Shown: positions 28,626 to 38,232 of the stretch, piece after piece | Layout of the letters: every line of letters begins with the position of its first letter | How positions within the stretch are numbered: position 1 is the stretch's first letter | NCBI GenBank assembly: GCA_009885795.1 | Contig: VFKA01000042.1 | Coordinates: 1-59,142, forward strand | Direction: 5' to 3' | DNA length: 59,142 nucleotides | DNA from: Rhodospirillales bacterium | GTDB taxonomy: Bacteria; Pseudomonadota; Alphaproteobacteria; Dongiales; Dongiaceae | The notes under the pieces: model-generated | Databases searched by the model: none | Told to the model about the DNA's origin: nothing | Seen by the model: the letters and a program-made list of their open reading frames with translations, nothing else | Program-made: the position numbers and the translations under genes

Positions 28626-28710
28626 CTTCAAAAAAAAGTCCTCGCCCCGAGGAGCGCCCCCGAGCTTGGCGAGGGGGAGCGTCTCGAAGGGCGGCTTGGG
28701 TACGAGCGCC

Positions 28711-29598
28711 ATGACCGGGATACGCTCCAGCCTCGCGCGCCGAGGGCAATTCCGCTTCGCCTGCCTGGCGGGCCCCGGAGCCCTGTTCATCGTCGTCGCC
28801 CTGCTTCTGCCCTTGCTCGCGATCGTGGTCTTCAGCTTCTGGCGGACGGAAAGTTACGAACTTTACGCCGATTGGAACCTCGACAATTACCGCGTGCTGC
28901 TGGGCGAACCCGCCTATCGGATTTTTTTCCTTCGCTCGCTGGCGATGGCGGCCGCGGTTTCGTTCGTCTGCCTCGTCTTCGCCTGGCCGATCGCGTATTT
29001 CATCGCCAAGCATGGCGGGCGTTACCGGCTGCTGCTGGTGCTGCTGTTGGCGGCGCCGTTCTTCACCGGCGTCATCCTGCGCATTACCGCGCTGCAGGGG
29101 CTTCTTGGGCCGATCGGCCTCGTCAACATGGCGCTGGCCGAGCTTGGCATCGGACCGGTCGGCATGCTCATGTACACGCCGTTGGCCGCCGGGCTCGGGC
29201 TCTTCTACCTGTTCGTCCCGTTCATGGCGACGGCGATCTACCTGTCGCTCGCCAATTTCAACTTCGAGCTTCTGGAAGTCGCCAAGATCAACGGCGCGCG
29301 GCCCTGGCGCGCCTTCGTCGAGATCACTTGGCCGTTGAACGCGATCGGAACGGCGATCGGCCTGGTGCTGGTGTTCATCCCGTGCCTCGCCTCGGCGCTG
29401 ACCCAACGATTCCTCGGTGGGCCGAACGCGACCTCGCTCGGCATGAGCTTGGCCCAGCAATTCGGCGAGACCGGCACCTGGGCGCTCGGATCGGCCATGG
29501 GCGTTTTCCTGTTCCTGGCCTCGCTCGCCGGCATCCTCGTCGTGCGCCGGACGATCGATCTGAAGCGCGCCGGCTTCACCGGGGCGCTTGGCGCGTGA
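28711..29598 (+). CDS. PotB-type ABC transporter permease
   Basis: An inner-membrane permease of 295 residues with about six TM helices, the first at GALFIVVALLLPLLAIVVFSF. The cytoplasmic EAA-type loop is LEVAKINGARPWRAFVEITWPL, which contacts the ATPase. Start chosen at ATG 28711 (MTGIRSSLARRG); TTG 28666 upstream is less likely. Its TGA overlaps the GTG of the next permease (GTGA), so the two subunits should be made in equal amounts. Confidence 0.88.
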   Translation: MTGIRSSLARRGQFRFACLAGPGALFIVVALLLPLLAIVVFSFWRTESYELYADWNLDNYRVLLGEPAYRIFFLRSLAMAAAVSFVCLVFAWPIAYFIAKHGGRYRLLLVLLLAAPFFTGVILRITALQGLLGPIGLVNMALAELGIGPVGMLMYTPLAAGLGLFYLFVPFMATAIYLSLANFNFELLEVAKINGARPWRAFVEITWPLNAIGTAIGLVLVFIPCLASALTQRFLGGPNATSLGMSLAQQFGETGTWALGSAMGVFLFLASLAGILVVRRTIDLKRAGFTGALGA

Positions 29599-30410
29599 CC
29601 GCCAAACGCCTTGGCTGGGCCGTCGCCGCCATGGGCGTCCTGCTCGCTTGCATCTATCTCTTTCTCTATGCGCCGATCTTCTATGTCATCTACACGTCGT
29701 TCGCGGCCGACATCGTCTGGCCGTTCCCGCCGGCGTTTTCCATGGCCGCCTACGGGGATCTGTTCACCAGTTCGCTCTATGGCGACGCCTTGCGCAACAG
29801 CCTGGTGCTGGGCTTGGGCAGCGCGCTGCTGTCGACCGTGCTCGCCACCGGCGGCGCCATCGGCGTGCTGCGCCATCGGTCGCGCTGGCGCGGGCTGGCG
29901 CTGGGCCTGTTCCTGACGCCCCTCTTCGTGGCCGATCTGTTGATAGGCATTTCGACCTTGGCCTTCAATGCGCGTGTCCTCGACTTGCCGGGGAACATGT
30001 ATTCGGCGATCGCGGCCAACGCGATTCCGGGCACGTCCTTCGCCTTCCTCATCATCCTCGCCCAACTGGTGCGCTACGACTGGGCCATGGACGATGCCGC
30101 CATGGTGTTCGGCGCCGGGCCGGTGCGCTGTTTCATTGAGATCACGCTGCCCACGATCTGGCCGTGTTTACTCGGCGCCTTCCTCATCGGCTTCATCCTG
30201 GCCTTCAACAATCTCGAAATCTCCTTCTACAACCTCGGTGCCATCCCGACGCTCCCCTCGGTCGCGTGGGGGTCGCTGCGATTCGGCCTCGGCCCGGAGC
30301 TGTTTGCGCTGGCGGCGATGGTCAACTTCATCGTCTTCGCCATCTTCGGCGTCATGTATCTGCTGATGCGCTACAAAATCGTCCGGTTCGGATACCGGGA
30401 AACGCTCTAA
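29595..30410 (+). CDS. PotC-type ABC transporter permease
   Basis: The second permease, 271 residues, beginning VTAKRLGWAVAAMG at GTG 29595 inside the stop of the first. About six TM helices; the EAA-type loop reads DDAAMVFGAGPVRCFIEITL. The C-terminus YKIVRFGYRETL ends at 30410, overlapping by three bases the stop of the esterase gene on the other strand. It completes a binding-protein/ATPase/two-permease importer. Confidence 0.87.
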   Translation: MTAKRLGWAVAAMGVLLACIYLFLYAPIFYVIYTSFAADIVWPFPPAFSMAAYGDLFTSSLYGDALRNSLVLGLGSALLSTVLATGGAIGVLRHRSRWRGLALGLFLTPLFVADLLIGISTLAFNARVLDLPGNMYSAIAANAIPGTSFAFLIILAQLVRYDWAMDDAAMVFGAGPVRCFIEITLPTIWPCLLGAFLIGFILAFNNLEISFYNLGAIPTLPSVAWGSLRFGLGPELFALAAMVNFIVFAIFGVMYLLMRYKIVRFGYRETL

Positions 30411-31393
30411 CGCAGCCGGAACTGCAGCAGCAGGGTGCGCTGAAGGATGTTCCGGTTGTCGTCGGAGAGGAGATAGACGAGCGTGAAGCCGTCCGGCGCC
30501 CGCCGAACGGCGAGCGCCTCGAAATTGTCGACACTTAGCGGCAGGGTGATGCGCGCCACTTCCTCGCCCGTGAGTCGGGCATTGGATTGGACCGAAGCCG
30601 CCGGCACGATGGAGAGGCGCGCACCCGGACCGCCGAGCGGCGTGTAGCGCCGCTCCAAGAGCAGCAGGTCGCCATCGGGTAACAAGGCGAGGTCGGTGGG
30701 CGCGTAATCGCCGGTCCGTTCGAGCGAGACTGCGGACCAGGTATCGTCCAGCAGCCAGCCGCGAAGGCCCGCGCCATCCTTTCCCCCTTCGCTCAGCAGC
30801 AGGAGGCGGCCGTCCGGGAGCCGCGCGCCGGCCTCGATGCCTTCATTGGCGGGGAGCGACGAGAGGCCCGCCGGTTCGGCGGCGCGCCGGGGCCGGCCGG
30901 CCGGTATCTCGTCGGCATCATAGCGCATCAACCGATGGCGCTGCTCGAAGGCGACGATGAGGCCGCCATCGGCGTCCTCGAAGACCGCTTCGGCGTCGCC
31001 TTCGATCTTGCCGGCTGGGGGCCGGCCGTTTTCATCCAAGAGGGGAGCAAGCGTCGCGGTCGCCCCGACGCCGATGAGCCGTCCCGCCCGGTCGTGATCG
31101 AGGCTGAGCATCAACCATTGCCCAACGTCGGCGACGGCGAGAAGCGTCGCGCCATCGGTCGAGACCCTCATGCCCGAGAAGCCGCCCCAGGCCGGGTGCC
31201 GCGAATCAAGCACGTACCCGGCGAGGTATTCGAGCCGCCCCACGGTTCGGCGCGACGGATCGCCGGCGTCGAGCGCGACCGGCGTGGCCTCGATCGCGAT
31301 CTCCTCGGCGCTGGCCGCCGCGGCCGCGACAGCAAGGCCAAGCGCCACCAGGAATCGGGGCAGGGGCACCAGGATTCTAGTGTCCGCAATCAT
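30407..31393 (-). CDS. Exported esterase-like / phytase-like beta-propeller protein
   Basis: A 328-residue secreted protein with a signal peptide (MIADTRILVPLPRFLVALGL, then an Ala-rich stretch ending ASAEE). The body matches the 'esterase-like activity of phytase' family: GGFSGMRVSTDGATLLAVAD, KIEGDAEAVFEDADGGLIVAFE, NEGIEAGARLPDGRLLLLSE and DNFEALAVRRA. The family probably folds as a beta-propeller; real substrates are poorly known. The frame extends upstream to 31486, but those codons come from a palindromic repeat, so ATG 31393 is chosen. Confidence 0.85.
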   Translation of the reverse strand: MIADTRILVPLPRFLVALGLAVAAAAASAEEIAIEATPVALDAGDPSRRTVGRLEYLAGYVLDSRHPAWGGFSGMRVSTDGATLLAVADVGQWLMLSLDHDRAGRLIGVGATATLAPLLDENGRPPAGKIEGDAEAVFEDADGGLIVAFEQRHRLMRYDADEIPAGRPRRAAEPAGLSSLPANEGIEAGARLPDGRLLLLSEGGKDGAGLRGWLLDDTWSAVSLERTGDYAPTDLALLPDGDLLLLERRYTPLGGPGARLSIVPAASVQSNARLTGEEVARITLPLSVDNFEALAVRRAPDGFTLVYLLSDDNRNILQRTLLLQFRLR

Positions 31394-31416
31394 GGAAACG
31401 TGAGTCGGGCCTCTAT

Positions 31417-31462
31417 CCTTCGACAGGCTCGGGATGAGGCCCTCATGTTGAGCCTGTCGAAA
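31417..31462. repeat. Palindromic repeat, CTTCGACAGG family copy 2
   Basis: TTCGACAGGCTC at 31419-31430 pairs with GAGCCTGTCGAA at 31450-31461; the centre ATGAGG/CCTCAT also pairs. It is nearly identical to 27393-27437 and lies between the cobT and esterase genes. Confidence 0.75.
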
Positions 31463-31514
31463 CATGAGGGCCGGGGGGCGTGTCATGCATCGGTGATTCC
31501 GAATACGAGGTCGT

Positions 31515-33380
31515 TTAGCGCCCCGCCGCGCGCGCGCGGCGCGGTTCGGGCCGGCCGACCGCGGCCTCGTCGAAGAGCGCGGTCAGCCGCTCCATCATCG
31601 TGCCGCCCAACTGTTCGGCGTCGACGATGGTGACGGCGCGGGCGTAGTAGCGCGTAACGTCGTGGCCGATGCCGATGGCGATGAGTTCGACCGGCGACCG
31701 GGTCTCGATCCAGGCGATCGCCTCGCGCAAGTGGCGCTCCAGGTAGTTGCCGGGGTTGACCGACAGCGTCGAATCATCGACCGGCGCGCCGTCCGAGATC
31801 ACCATCAGGATGCGGCGCTTCTCCTGGCGAGCGAGCAGCCGATTGTGCGCCCACAACAGCGCCTCGCCGTCGATGTTCTCCTTGAGGATGCCCTCGCGCA
31901 GCATCAGGCCGAGGCTCTTGCGCGCGCGCCGCCAGGGCGCGTCGGCCGATTTGTAAACGATATGACGCAGATCGTTTAGCCGGCCCGGATTGGCGGGCTT
32001 GCCGGCGGCGATCCAGCGCTCGCGCGAAAGACCGCCCTTCCACATCCGCGTGGTGAAGCCCAGCACCTCGACCTTGACCCCGCAACGCTCGAGGGTGCGG
32101 GCCAGGATGTCGGCGCTCATCGCCGCCACCGTGATCGGCCGCCCGCGCATGGAGCCGGAATTGTCGATCAGCAGCGTCACCACGGTATCGCGGAAGTCGG
32201 TGTCCTTCTCGCGCTTGTAGGAGAGCGGCACTTCGGGGTTGACGATGACCCGGCTGAGGCGCGCCGCGTCGAGCATCCCTTCCTCGAGGTCGAACTCCCA
32301 GGCCCTGGTCTGCTGCGCCATCAGCTTGCGCTGCAGGCGGTTCGCGAGCTTGCCGACCACGGTCTGCAAGTGGGACAGCTGCTGGTCGAGCAACTGGCGC
32401 AGCCGCGCGAGCTCGCCGGCATCGCACAGATCGGCGGCCTCGACGACCTCGTCGAATTCCGCGGTGAAGGCGCGATAAGCCGGCTGACCGGGCCGGTTGT
32501 GCCCGGCATCGTATGGCCGGTGGCCGGGCCGGCCGGGCCTGTCCTCGCCGCCTTCGCCCATCATGTCGGTTTCGGTCTCGCGGCCTTGCGCGTCGCTGTC
32601 GGCGTCGGAGGGCTCGCCCTTCTCGCCATCCATGGCCGAGGTCTCGGCCGAACCTTTTTCGCCGCCCGCGGTTTCGTTCTGGCGATCCTGTTCGCGTTTT
32701 TCGTCGCCCTCGGCTTCGGCCTGGTCGTCATCCGCGCCCGGCTCTTCGGACCCGAGGTCGATGTCGAGATCGGTCAGCAGCTGGCGGACGGCCTTGGCAA
32801 AGGCGCGCTGGTCGGTCTCGACCTCGCGCAAGGAGTCGAGATCCCGGACCACCTTGTCGTCGAGCGTCGGGCGCCACAGATCGACGAGCCGCCGGGCGCC
32901 CGCCGGCGGGGCCGCGCCGGTCAGCGCCTCGCGCGCCAGCAGCCGCATGACTTCGTGGATGGGGGCGTCCGCGCGCTGGTCGACGCGATGGAACCCGCGC
33001 TGGCGGCAATGCTCGTCGAGCGCCACCGCCAGATTGTCGGCGACACCCGCCATGCGCCGCGCGCCGATGGCTTCGACGCGGGCCTGCTCGACCGCATCGA
33101 ACACGGCGCGCGCCACCTCGCCCTTCGGCGCCTCGCGGGCGTGGAGCGCGGCATTATGGTAGCGCAGACGAAGCGCGATCGAATCGGCGGCCCCGCGCAC
33201 CTGCCCCATCTCGAGATGGCCGAGTTCGCGCGAGGGCATCGGCAGCCGGGCTTCGGTCCCGGCCAGCCCTTGCGGGCCGGTCGCGAAAACGGCATTCAAT
33301 TCGCCGCGCTGGGCGATGGCGCGCATGGCCGCGCCGGTGACGCGGCGGAATTCCTCGACCCTATTGGCGCGCTCGGCCAC
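31515..33380 (-). CDS. cobT: Cobaltochelatase subunit CobT
   Basis: Part of the CobNST complex that inserts cobalt into hydrogenobyrinic acid a,c-diamide in aerobic cobalamin synthesis. The 621-residue protein has an N-terminal helical region, an acidic linker (about residues 225-300, rich in D, E, G and S) and a C-terminal von Willebrand A domain with the MIDAS motif [10 protein letters not shown]. CobS is encoded just upstream on the same strand, separated by a 173-base gap with a palindromic repeat. The large cobN subunit is not in the window. Confidence 0.93.
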   Translation of the reverse strand: MAERANRVEEFRRVTGAAMRAIAQRGELNAVFATGPQGLAGTEARLPMPSRELGHLEMGQVRGAADSIALRLRYHNAALHAREAPKGEVARAVFDAVEQARVEAIGARRMAGVADNLAVALDEHCRQRGFHRVDQRADAPIHEVMRLLAREALTGAAPPAGARRLVDLWRPTLDDKVVRDLDSLREVETDQRAFAKAVRQLLTDLDIDLGSEEPGADDDQAEAEGDEKREQDRQNETAGGEKGSAETSAMDGEKGEPSDADSDAQGRETETDMMGEGGEDRPGRPGHRPYDAGHNRPGQPAYRAFTAEFDEVVEAADLCDAGELARLRQLLDQQLSHLQTVVGKLANRLQRKLMAQQTRAWEFDLEEGMLDAARLSRVIVNPEVPLSYKREKDTDFRDTVVTLLIDNSGSMRGRPITVAAMSADILARTLERCGVKVEVLGFTTRMWKGGLSRERWIAAGKPANPGRLNDLRHIVYKSADAPWRRARKSLGLMLREGILKENIDGEALLWAHNRLLARQEKRRILMVISDGAPVDDSTLSVNPGNYLERHLREAIAWIETRSPVELIAIGIGHDVTRYYARAVTIVDAEQLGGTMMERLTALFDEAAVGRPEPRRARAAGR

Positions 33381-33427
33381 GTCGGCAGCCTGCTAGTGCA
33401 GCGACTCAGACGCTTCGAACCCACCGA

Positions 33428-33504
33428 TGTCATGGCCGGGCTTGACCCGGCCATCCAGAATACCGCGAGAAACCTGGATGCCCGGATCAAGTCCGGGCAT
33501 GACA
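33428..33504. repeat. Dispersed palindromic repeat, TGTCAT family copy 3
   Basis: TGTCATGGCCGGGCTTGACC at one end and GTCCGGGCATGACA at the other, with two hairpins and an inner CCATCCAG / CTGGATG pairing. It matches the layout of 13205-13282 and sits between cobS and cobT. Confidence 0.75.
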
Positions 33505-33553
33505 AAGTGGGCGAAAGCTGTCTGTGTCCGAATCATCTGACCGAACCGAGCCA

Positions 33554-34543
33554 CTAGACCAGCATCGCCTTCGCCGACCCTAGATCGAGCTCGCGCCCCA
33601 TGGCGCGCTGATAATACTCGGCCACGGTCTGGCGCTCGACCTCGTCGCACTTGTTGAGGAACGTCACCTTGAAGGCGAAGGCCACGTCGCCGAAAATCTT
33701 GGCGTTCTGCGCCCAGGTCATGACGGTGCGCGGCGACATGACGGTGGAGATGTCGCCGGCGACGAACCCCGACCGGGTGAGCGCCGCCAGCGCCACCATG
33801 GCCCCCACCAGGATCCGGCCCTCGTCGGTATCGTAATCCGGCGCCTTCGCTAGGACGATGTTCACTTCGTCGTCGTGCGGCAGATAGTTGAGCGAGGCGA
33901 CGATGTTCCAGCGGTCCATTTGCCCCTGGTTGATCTGCTGCGTGCCATGATAGAGGCCGGTCGTGTCGCCGAGGCCGACGGTGTTGGCGGTCGCGAACAG
34001 GCGGAAGGCCGGATGCGGGCGAATGACCCGGGCCTGGTCGAGGAGTGTCAGCTTGCCGTCGACTTCGAGCACGCGCTGGATGACGAACATGACGTCCGGC
34101 CGCCCGGCATCGTATTCGTCGAAGACGAGCGCGGTCGGGTTTTGCAGCGCCCAGGGCAGCAGGCCCTCCCGAAACTCCGTCACCTGCTTGCCGTCCCGCA
34201 GCACGATCGCGTCCTTGCCGATGAGGTCGATGCGGCTGATGTGGCTATCGAGATTGATGCGTACGCAGGGCCAGTTTAGCCGAGCGGCGACTTGTTCGAT
34301 ATGCGTCGACTTGCCGGTGCCGTGGTAGCCGTTGATGAGGACGCGCCGGTTGTGGGCAAAGCCCGCCAGGATCGCGACGGTGGTGTCGCGGTCGAAGCGA
34401 TAGGCCTCGTCGATTTCGGGAACGTGCTCGGTCGGCTGGCTGAAGGCAGGCACCTGCATGTCGCTGTCGAGCCCGAAAGTCTGGCGGACGGAGATGGTGA
34501 TGTCGGGAACGCGCTGGTCGCGTGTGTTGGTATCAACGGACAT
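33554..34543 (-). CDS. cobS: Cobaltochelatase subunit CobS (AAA+ ATPase)
   Basis: An AAA+ ATPase that works with CobT to power cobalt insertion by CobN. The 329-residue protein has Walker [10 protein letters not shown] at residues 72-80 and Walker [12 protein letters not shown] at about 140-150, followed by [20 protein letters not shown], typical of CobS. Its ATG overlaps the end of the J-domain gene by 11 bases, so the three genes J-domain, cobS, cobT probably form one unit. Confidence 0.94.
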   Translation of the reverse strand: MSVDTNTRDQRVPDITISVRQTFGLDSDMQVPAFSQPTEHVPEIDEAYRFDRDTTVAILAGFAHNRRVLINGYHGTGKSTHIEQVAARLNWPCVRINLDSHISRIDLIGKDAIVLRDGKQVTEFREGLLPWALQNPTALVFDEYDAGRPDVMFVIQRVLEVDGKLTLLDQARVIRPHPAFRLFATANTVGLGDTTGLYHGTQQINQGQMDRWNIVASLNYLPHDDEVNIVLAKAPDYDTDEGRILVGAMVALAALTRSGFVAGDISTVMSPRTVMTWAQNAKIFGDVAFAFKVTFLNKCDEVERQTVAEYYQRAMGRELDLGSAKAMLV

Positions 34544-35120
34544 TCGTTTCTCTCTCTCGCGTGGCTTGGGCGGCGCTTCGGATCGATTGCTTCAGCGTGG
34601 CATAGGCCAGGTTGATGGTCTTCAAGCGTTCCTCCGCCATGCGGTCGGCGCCATTGAGATCGGGGTGCAGGTTCTTGACGAGTTGCTTGTAGCGCGCCTT
34701 GAGTTCGGCCAGCGACACCGGCCGGGCGAGGTCGAGCATGTCGAGCGCCTCTTGCTCGGCCGTCCGGGGCCGGCCCGCCCCATTCGCGTCCTCATGCGCC
34801 TCCGACCGGAATTGGTATCCGAACGGCCCACCCGCGGCGGCCTCGTACACGCGTTCGGAATAGACGCGCCACTGGCCCATCGGCCAGCTCGGCCTCTGCC
34901 AGACCGTATCCTCGCGGATATGGGCTTCGATCTCGGCGCTGTCCATGCCGGCGTAGTAGTTCCAGGCCCGGTTGTAGTTGCGCACATGGTCGAGGCAGAA
35001 CCAGTAATAATCCGTCAGGCGATCGCGCGCCTTGGGCGCGCGATAGAGGCCGTCCCCGTCGCAGTCGGGATGGTCGCAAGCCCGAGCCTGTAGCGGAGCC
35101 TTCATCGTATCGGCGGTCAT
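34533..35120 (-). CDS. J-domain protein encoded with cobaltochelatase genes
   Basis: About 195 residues. A cysteine/histidine cluster near the N-terminus (CDHPDC at 15-20, then CLDH at 42-45) may bind metal. The C-terminus is a short J-domain with the HPD motif at about 152-154 ([20 protein letters not shown]). J-domains stimulate DnaK ATPase. This gene is commonly found just before cobS in alphaproteobacteria, suggesting help in assembling or recycling the chelatase (inference). Start uncertain: ATGs at 35141, 35120 and 35108 all lack a clear Shine-Dalgarno; the frame is open to 35261. Confidence 0.85.
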   Translation of the reverse strand: MTADTMKAPLQARACDHPDCDGDGLYRAPKARDRLTDYYWFCLDHVRNYNRAWNYYAGMDSAEIEAHIREDTVWQRPSWPMGQWRVYSERVYEAAAGGPFGYQFRSEAHEDANGAGRPRTAEQEALDMLDLARPVSLAELKARYKQLVKNLHPDLNGADRMAEERLKTINLAYATLKQSIRSAAQATRERETNVR

Positions 35121-35188
35121 GTCGAGCCATTGCCGGCGCATGCCGACAAATATGAGGCCACTTCCCTCGCCTTGCAAGGCACGAAAGA

Positions 35189-36064
35189 CTAACGAATTGT
35201 CGCCGGTTCCCGGCGGACGTAGGCGTCGATCCACGCCGAGCGCCCGGAATCCTTGGTCCACAGAATGGGAAAATAGTTGTCATCCATGACGTCGCTGTCG
35301 TGGCGCATGTACTTTCCGTACCAGCGTCCCGTGCCTTGACCGATGCGGCCGGGTACGAATCGCGCGGCGGAGGAAATGCAATGCGTGACAAGCGCGCGCC
35401 GCGGGCGGTCGCCTCGATTGGGGCCGGACCCGTGCCAGGTCCAGCCATGGTGGAACGATCCGCCGCCCTTTGGCACGACGACCGGCACGATCTCCGGCTC
35501 CACGCCGATCGCGGCGGCGGCCTCGCGCATGCCCTTGCGGTAGTCCTCGGGCGCGTGGAATTGCTCGGCCATGGGAAAATCGCCCCACCGGTGCGAACCG
35601 CGCGCCAGTTCCATGGTGCCGCCCTCCGCGGTCGTGTCGTCGAGCGCGATCCAGCAGCTCAGCATCTCCCGAGGGTTCAACCATTCCAGATAACTGCAAT
35701 CCTGGTGGAAGCCCAGCGACTTCGCCCCCGGCGGTTTCCACAACACGTTATCCACTTGCACGCGGGCGCCCGGCCAGCCGGCGAGAAGGGCGCAGGCGCG
35801 GCCGATATCCTCGCGTAAGCCGACGCCGGCGATGGCGCGGTCGGCTTTCCAGCCATTGCAGATCTGGCGCGTGCGATCGGGGGGGTCGCGCCCTTCGCGC
35901 CAGTTCCATTCGTCGGGTTCGATGCCGGTCTCGAACTCGCCGCGGAACAACCCCTCATAGCGCGCCGCCGCCCGGTCGGCCTCGGCCGGATCGATCAATC
36001 GCGGGACGATGAGGAATCCGTCGCGCTCGAAGGATTCCAGCTGGCTTGACGAAAGGTCGATCAT
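35189..36064 (-). CDS. Phytanoyl-CoA dioxygenase (PhyH) family oxygenase
   Basis: A non-haem Fe(II)/2-oxoglutarate oxygenase of 291 residues. The HxD pair of the iron site is in GFHQDCSYLEW; the distal histidine is probably in FHHGWTWHGSGPN, with the 2-oxoglutarate arginine close behind (RGDRPRRALVTH). The N-terminus ESFERDGFLIVPRLIDPAEA fits the family. The substrate is unknown; the family acts on fatty acyl-CoAs and many small molecules. ATG 36064 follows GGAAAG; the frame beyond it is spurious. Divergent from bolA. Confidence 0.85.
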   Translation of the reverse strand: MIDLSSSQLESFERDGFLIVPRLIDPAEADRAAARYEGLFRGEFETGIEPDEWNWREGRDPPDRTRQICNGWKADRAIAGVGLREDIGRACALLAGWPGARVQVDNVLWKPPGAKSLGFHQDCSYLEWLNPREMLSCWIALDDTTAEGGTMELARGSHRWGDFPMAEQFHAPEDYRKGMREAAAAIGVEPEIVPVVVPKGGGSFHHGWTWHGSGPNRGDRPRRALVTHCISSAARFVPGRIGQGTGRWYGKYMRHDSDVMDDNYFPILWTKDSGRSAWIDAYVRREPATIR

Positions 36065-36150
36065 GCGCGGGGACTTTCCGGCTGCGGCGGTGGCGTCCTT
36101 TCTATAGCATGGATCGCCCATTCCCGCCCCGCGATAGAGGAAAAGCGCCC

Positions 36151-36438
36151 ATGAGCATCGCCGCCACGATCGAGGCCAAGCTGCGCCGGGCTTTCGCCCC
36201 GGTTCGCCTCGACATCGTCGATGAATCGCATCGCCACGCCGGCCATGCCGGCGCGCGCCCCGAGGGCGAGACCCATTTTCGGGTCGAGATCGTGGCCGCT
36301 GTTTTTGCCGGGCTGTCGCGGGTCGCGCGGCAGCGGGCCGTTTACGAGGCCCTCGCCGAGGAATTGGCCGGCCCCGTTCACGCCTTGTCGCTTTCGGCGA
36401 GCGCGCCGGGCGAGAGGGACCCGGCGGCCACGGCATGA
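36151..36438 (+). CDS. BolA-family protein
   Basis: A 95-residue BolA-like protein: TIEAKLRRAF at the start, IVDESHRHAGH (the conserved histidine region) and a C-terminal half with LSRVARQRAVYEALAEELAG and VHALSL. BolA proteins bind monothiol glutaredoxins and take part in iron-sulfur and iron homeostasis. GAGGAAAA precedes ATG 36151. It is a single gene between a divergent dioxygenase and a downstream kinase. Confidence 0.93.
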   Translation: MSIAATIEAKLRRAFAPVRLDIVDESHRHAGHAGARPEGETHFRVEIVAAVFAGLSRVARQRAVYEALAEELAGPVHALSLSASAPGERDPAATA

Positions 36439-36551
36439 CATTAACGGAATGTTGGTGATTAATTCCCAAGAATCGGAGTCTTGTCTAGGCAAGGGCGTTG
36501 CCATCGGACGCCCGCGCTACGAGCTTCCTTGTTCGGCGACAGAGGTTGGCC

Positions 36552-38060
36552 ATGGACTTCCACCGATTCTCGGTCGCGCTGCGACAGGCCAAGCTTGCCT
36601 ATTGGAGCTGCCCGCCCTCGGCCGGGTTTGGCTACCGCTGGTCGCCCGGGGCGGAAGAGATATTTGGGATGCTCCGGGAGGATGTTCCGACAAACCGCGA
36701 GAGCTTCCTGCGCCTGGTCCATGCGGACGACAAGGACCGGCTTGGCGCCGCCTACGACGCCCTGGGCACCAAGCATAGGGGCTATCGCCTCGAGTACCGG
36801 ATCGCCCGGCGGGACGGCACGGTCGCTTGGGTACTGGAGGTCGGCGATCCGGAAGTGGACGAGACGGGTACGGTGGTCGAGGAGATGGGAACGCTTCAGG
36901 ACATTTCCGAGTTGAAGGCGACGGAGGCGGCCTTGCAGGAGAGCAACGAGCGGTTTCGCATCATTGCCGACTCGGTACCGGCCTTCTTGTGGATGTCCGA
37001 TGAAACCGGCCGGTTCACCTTCGTGAACAAGGCTTGGCTGACCTTCACCGGGCACAGTCTCGACAGTTTTCTCGGCTCTGGCTTCTACGAGCATATCCAT
37101 TCGGACGATATCGAGAAACTGCGTGCCTTGGACCGGCAGGCTACCGCCGATCGCCGCGAAGCATCGATGGACTATCGCGTACGCGGCGCGGACGGCCGTT
37201 ATCGGTGGTATTTCGACTCATGGCGGCCTCGATTCGACGCGCACGGGCTGTACCTCGGGCATATCGGGCTCATGGTGGACATTTCCGAGAGGCACGAGTT
37301 GGAGACGGCCCTGCGGGAATCGAAGGACCAGGCCGACCTGGCCGGCCGTGCGAAGACTCAATTCCTCGCCAACATGAGCCACGAGCTGCGCACGCCCTTG
37401 AATGCCATTATCGGATTCGCGCAGATGATCGGCGAGGAGCGGCTGGGGCCGGTCGGCGTACTGCGATATCGCGAATACATTCGCGATATCGCCGCAAGCG
37501 GCGAGCATCTGCTGTCCCTGGTGAACGACATTCTCGACACCACGCGCATCGAGACCGGCCACATGGAGTTCGCCGATGACGAGTGCCGTGTCGCGGAGAT
37601 CGTGGACGGCGCCTTGCGGATGGTGAGCGAGCGGGCGCTTCGAGGCGGGGTTACTTTGGATACCGACCTCGCCGACCGGCTTCCAGCACTCTGGGCCGAC
37701 CGGCGCGCCCTCATGCAGATGCTGCTCAATCTCTTGTCCAACGCGGTGAAGTTCACGCCCTCCGGCGGTCGGGTCACGGTCGCGGCGGCGCCGGACGAAG
37801 GCGGGGGGATCGCCATCAGCGTGCGCGATACCGGAATCGGCATACCGTCCGAGTACTTGGCGACGGCATTCCAGCCGTTCGCCCAACTCGATTCCAGCCA
37901 TGCGCGCAAGCACGGGGGCACCGGCCTCGGGCTCTATCTCACCAAGGCCTTCATCGAGCGGCACGGCGGTCGCATTGCGATCGACTCCGTGCTTGGGGAA
38001 GGCACGGTCGTTCGTCTGCTCTTCCCTTCCGCTCGCGTCGTCGGGCAGGCCGCCGCCTAA
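36552..38060 (+). CDS. PAS-domain sensor histidine kinase
   Basis: A 502-residue kinase without TM segments, so cytosolic. Two PAS domains (about 10-120 and 135-247, each ending in a PAC-type segment such as GTLQDISELK and GLMVDISERHE), a HisKA domain with phospho-acceptor H277 in MSHELRTPLNA, and a HATPase domain with N-box LLNLLSNAVKFTP, G1 DTGIGIP and G2 GGTGLGLYL. No response regulator is adjacent, so it is an orphan kinase. GAGGTT precedes ATG 36552. Confidence 0.93.
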   Translation: MDFHRFSVALRQAKLAYWSCPPSAGFGYRWSPGAEEIFGMLREDVPTNRESFLRLVHADDKDRLGAAYDALGTKHRGYRLEYRIARRDGTVAWVLEVGDPEVDETGTVVEEMGTLQDISELKATEAALQESNERFRIIADSVPAFLWMSDETGRFTFVNKAWLTFTGHSLDSFLGSGFYEHIHSDDIEKLRALDRQATADRREASMDYRVRGADGRYRWYFDSWRPRFDAHGLYLGHIGLMVDISERHELETALRESKDQADLAGRAKTQFLANMSHELRTPLNAIIGFAQMIGEERLGPVGVLRYREYIRDIAASGEHLLSLVNDILDTTRIETGHMEFADDECRVAEIVDGALRMVSERALRGGVTLDTDLADRLPALWADRRALMQMLLNLLSNAVKFTPSGGRVTVAAAPDEGGGIAISVRDTGIGIPSEYLATAFQPFAQLDSSHARKHGGTGLGLYLTKAFIERHGGRIAIDSVLGEGTVVRLLFPSARVVGQAAA

Positions 38061-38118
38061 GCCTCGCGGGTCGCTCCGAGGCGCGCGCGTTCGGAAATAC
38101 AACCTGTAATAGAACATC

Positions 38119-38147
38119 TTGTTGTGTGTGCACGTATAAGATACTAT
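38119..38147 (+). promoter_or_regulatory. Possible promoter in AT-rich island before the RHH gene
   Basis: TTGTTG at 38119-38124 and TACTAT at 38142-38147 with a 17-base spacer; an overlapping TATAAG lies at 38135-38140. The 60 bases around it are much richer in A and T than the surroundings. Which -10 is used is unclear. Confidence 0.35.
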
Positions 38148-38232
38148 CCGATCGAGTCGCTGGAAGGGGGCGGCGGCGGCGCCACTCGGGCCGCCCCTAA
38201 AACGGGGTCTCGGATCGCGGATGGAGTCTGCC

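Noticed and set aside
28257-30410. A 717-codon frame joining part of the ATPase region to the second permease
   Set aside because: The first two thirds are an out-of-frame reading of the ATPase and first permease; the real second permease starts at GTG 29595.
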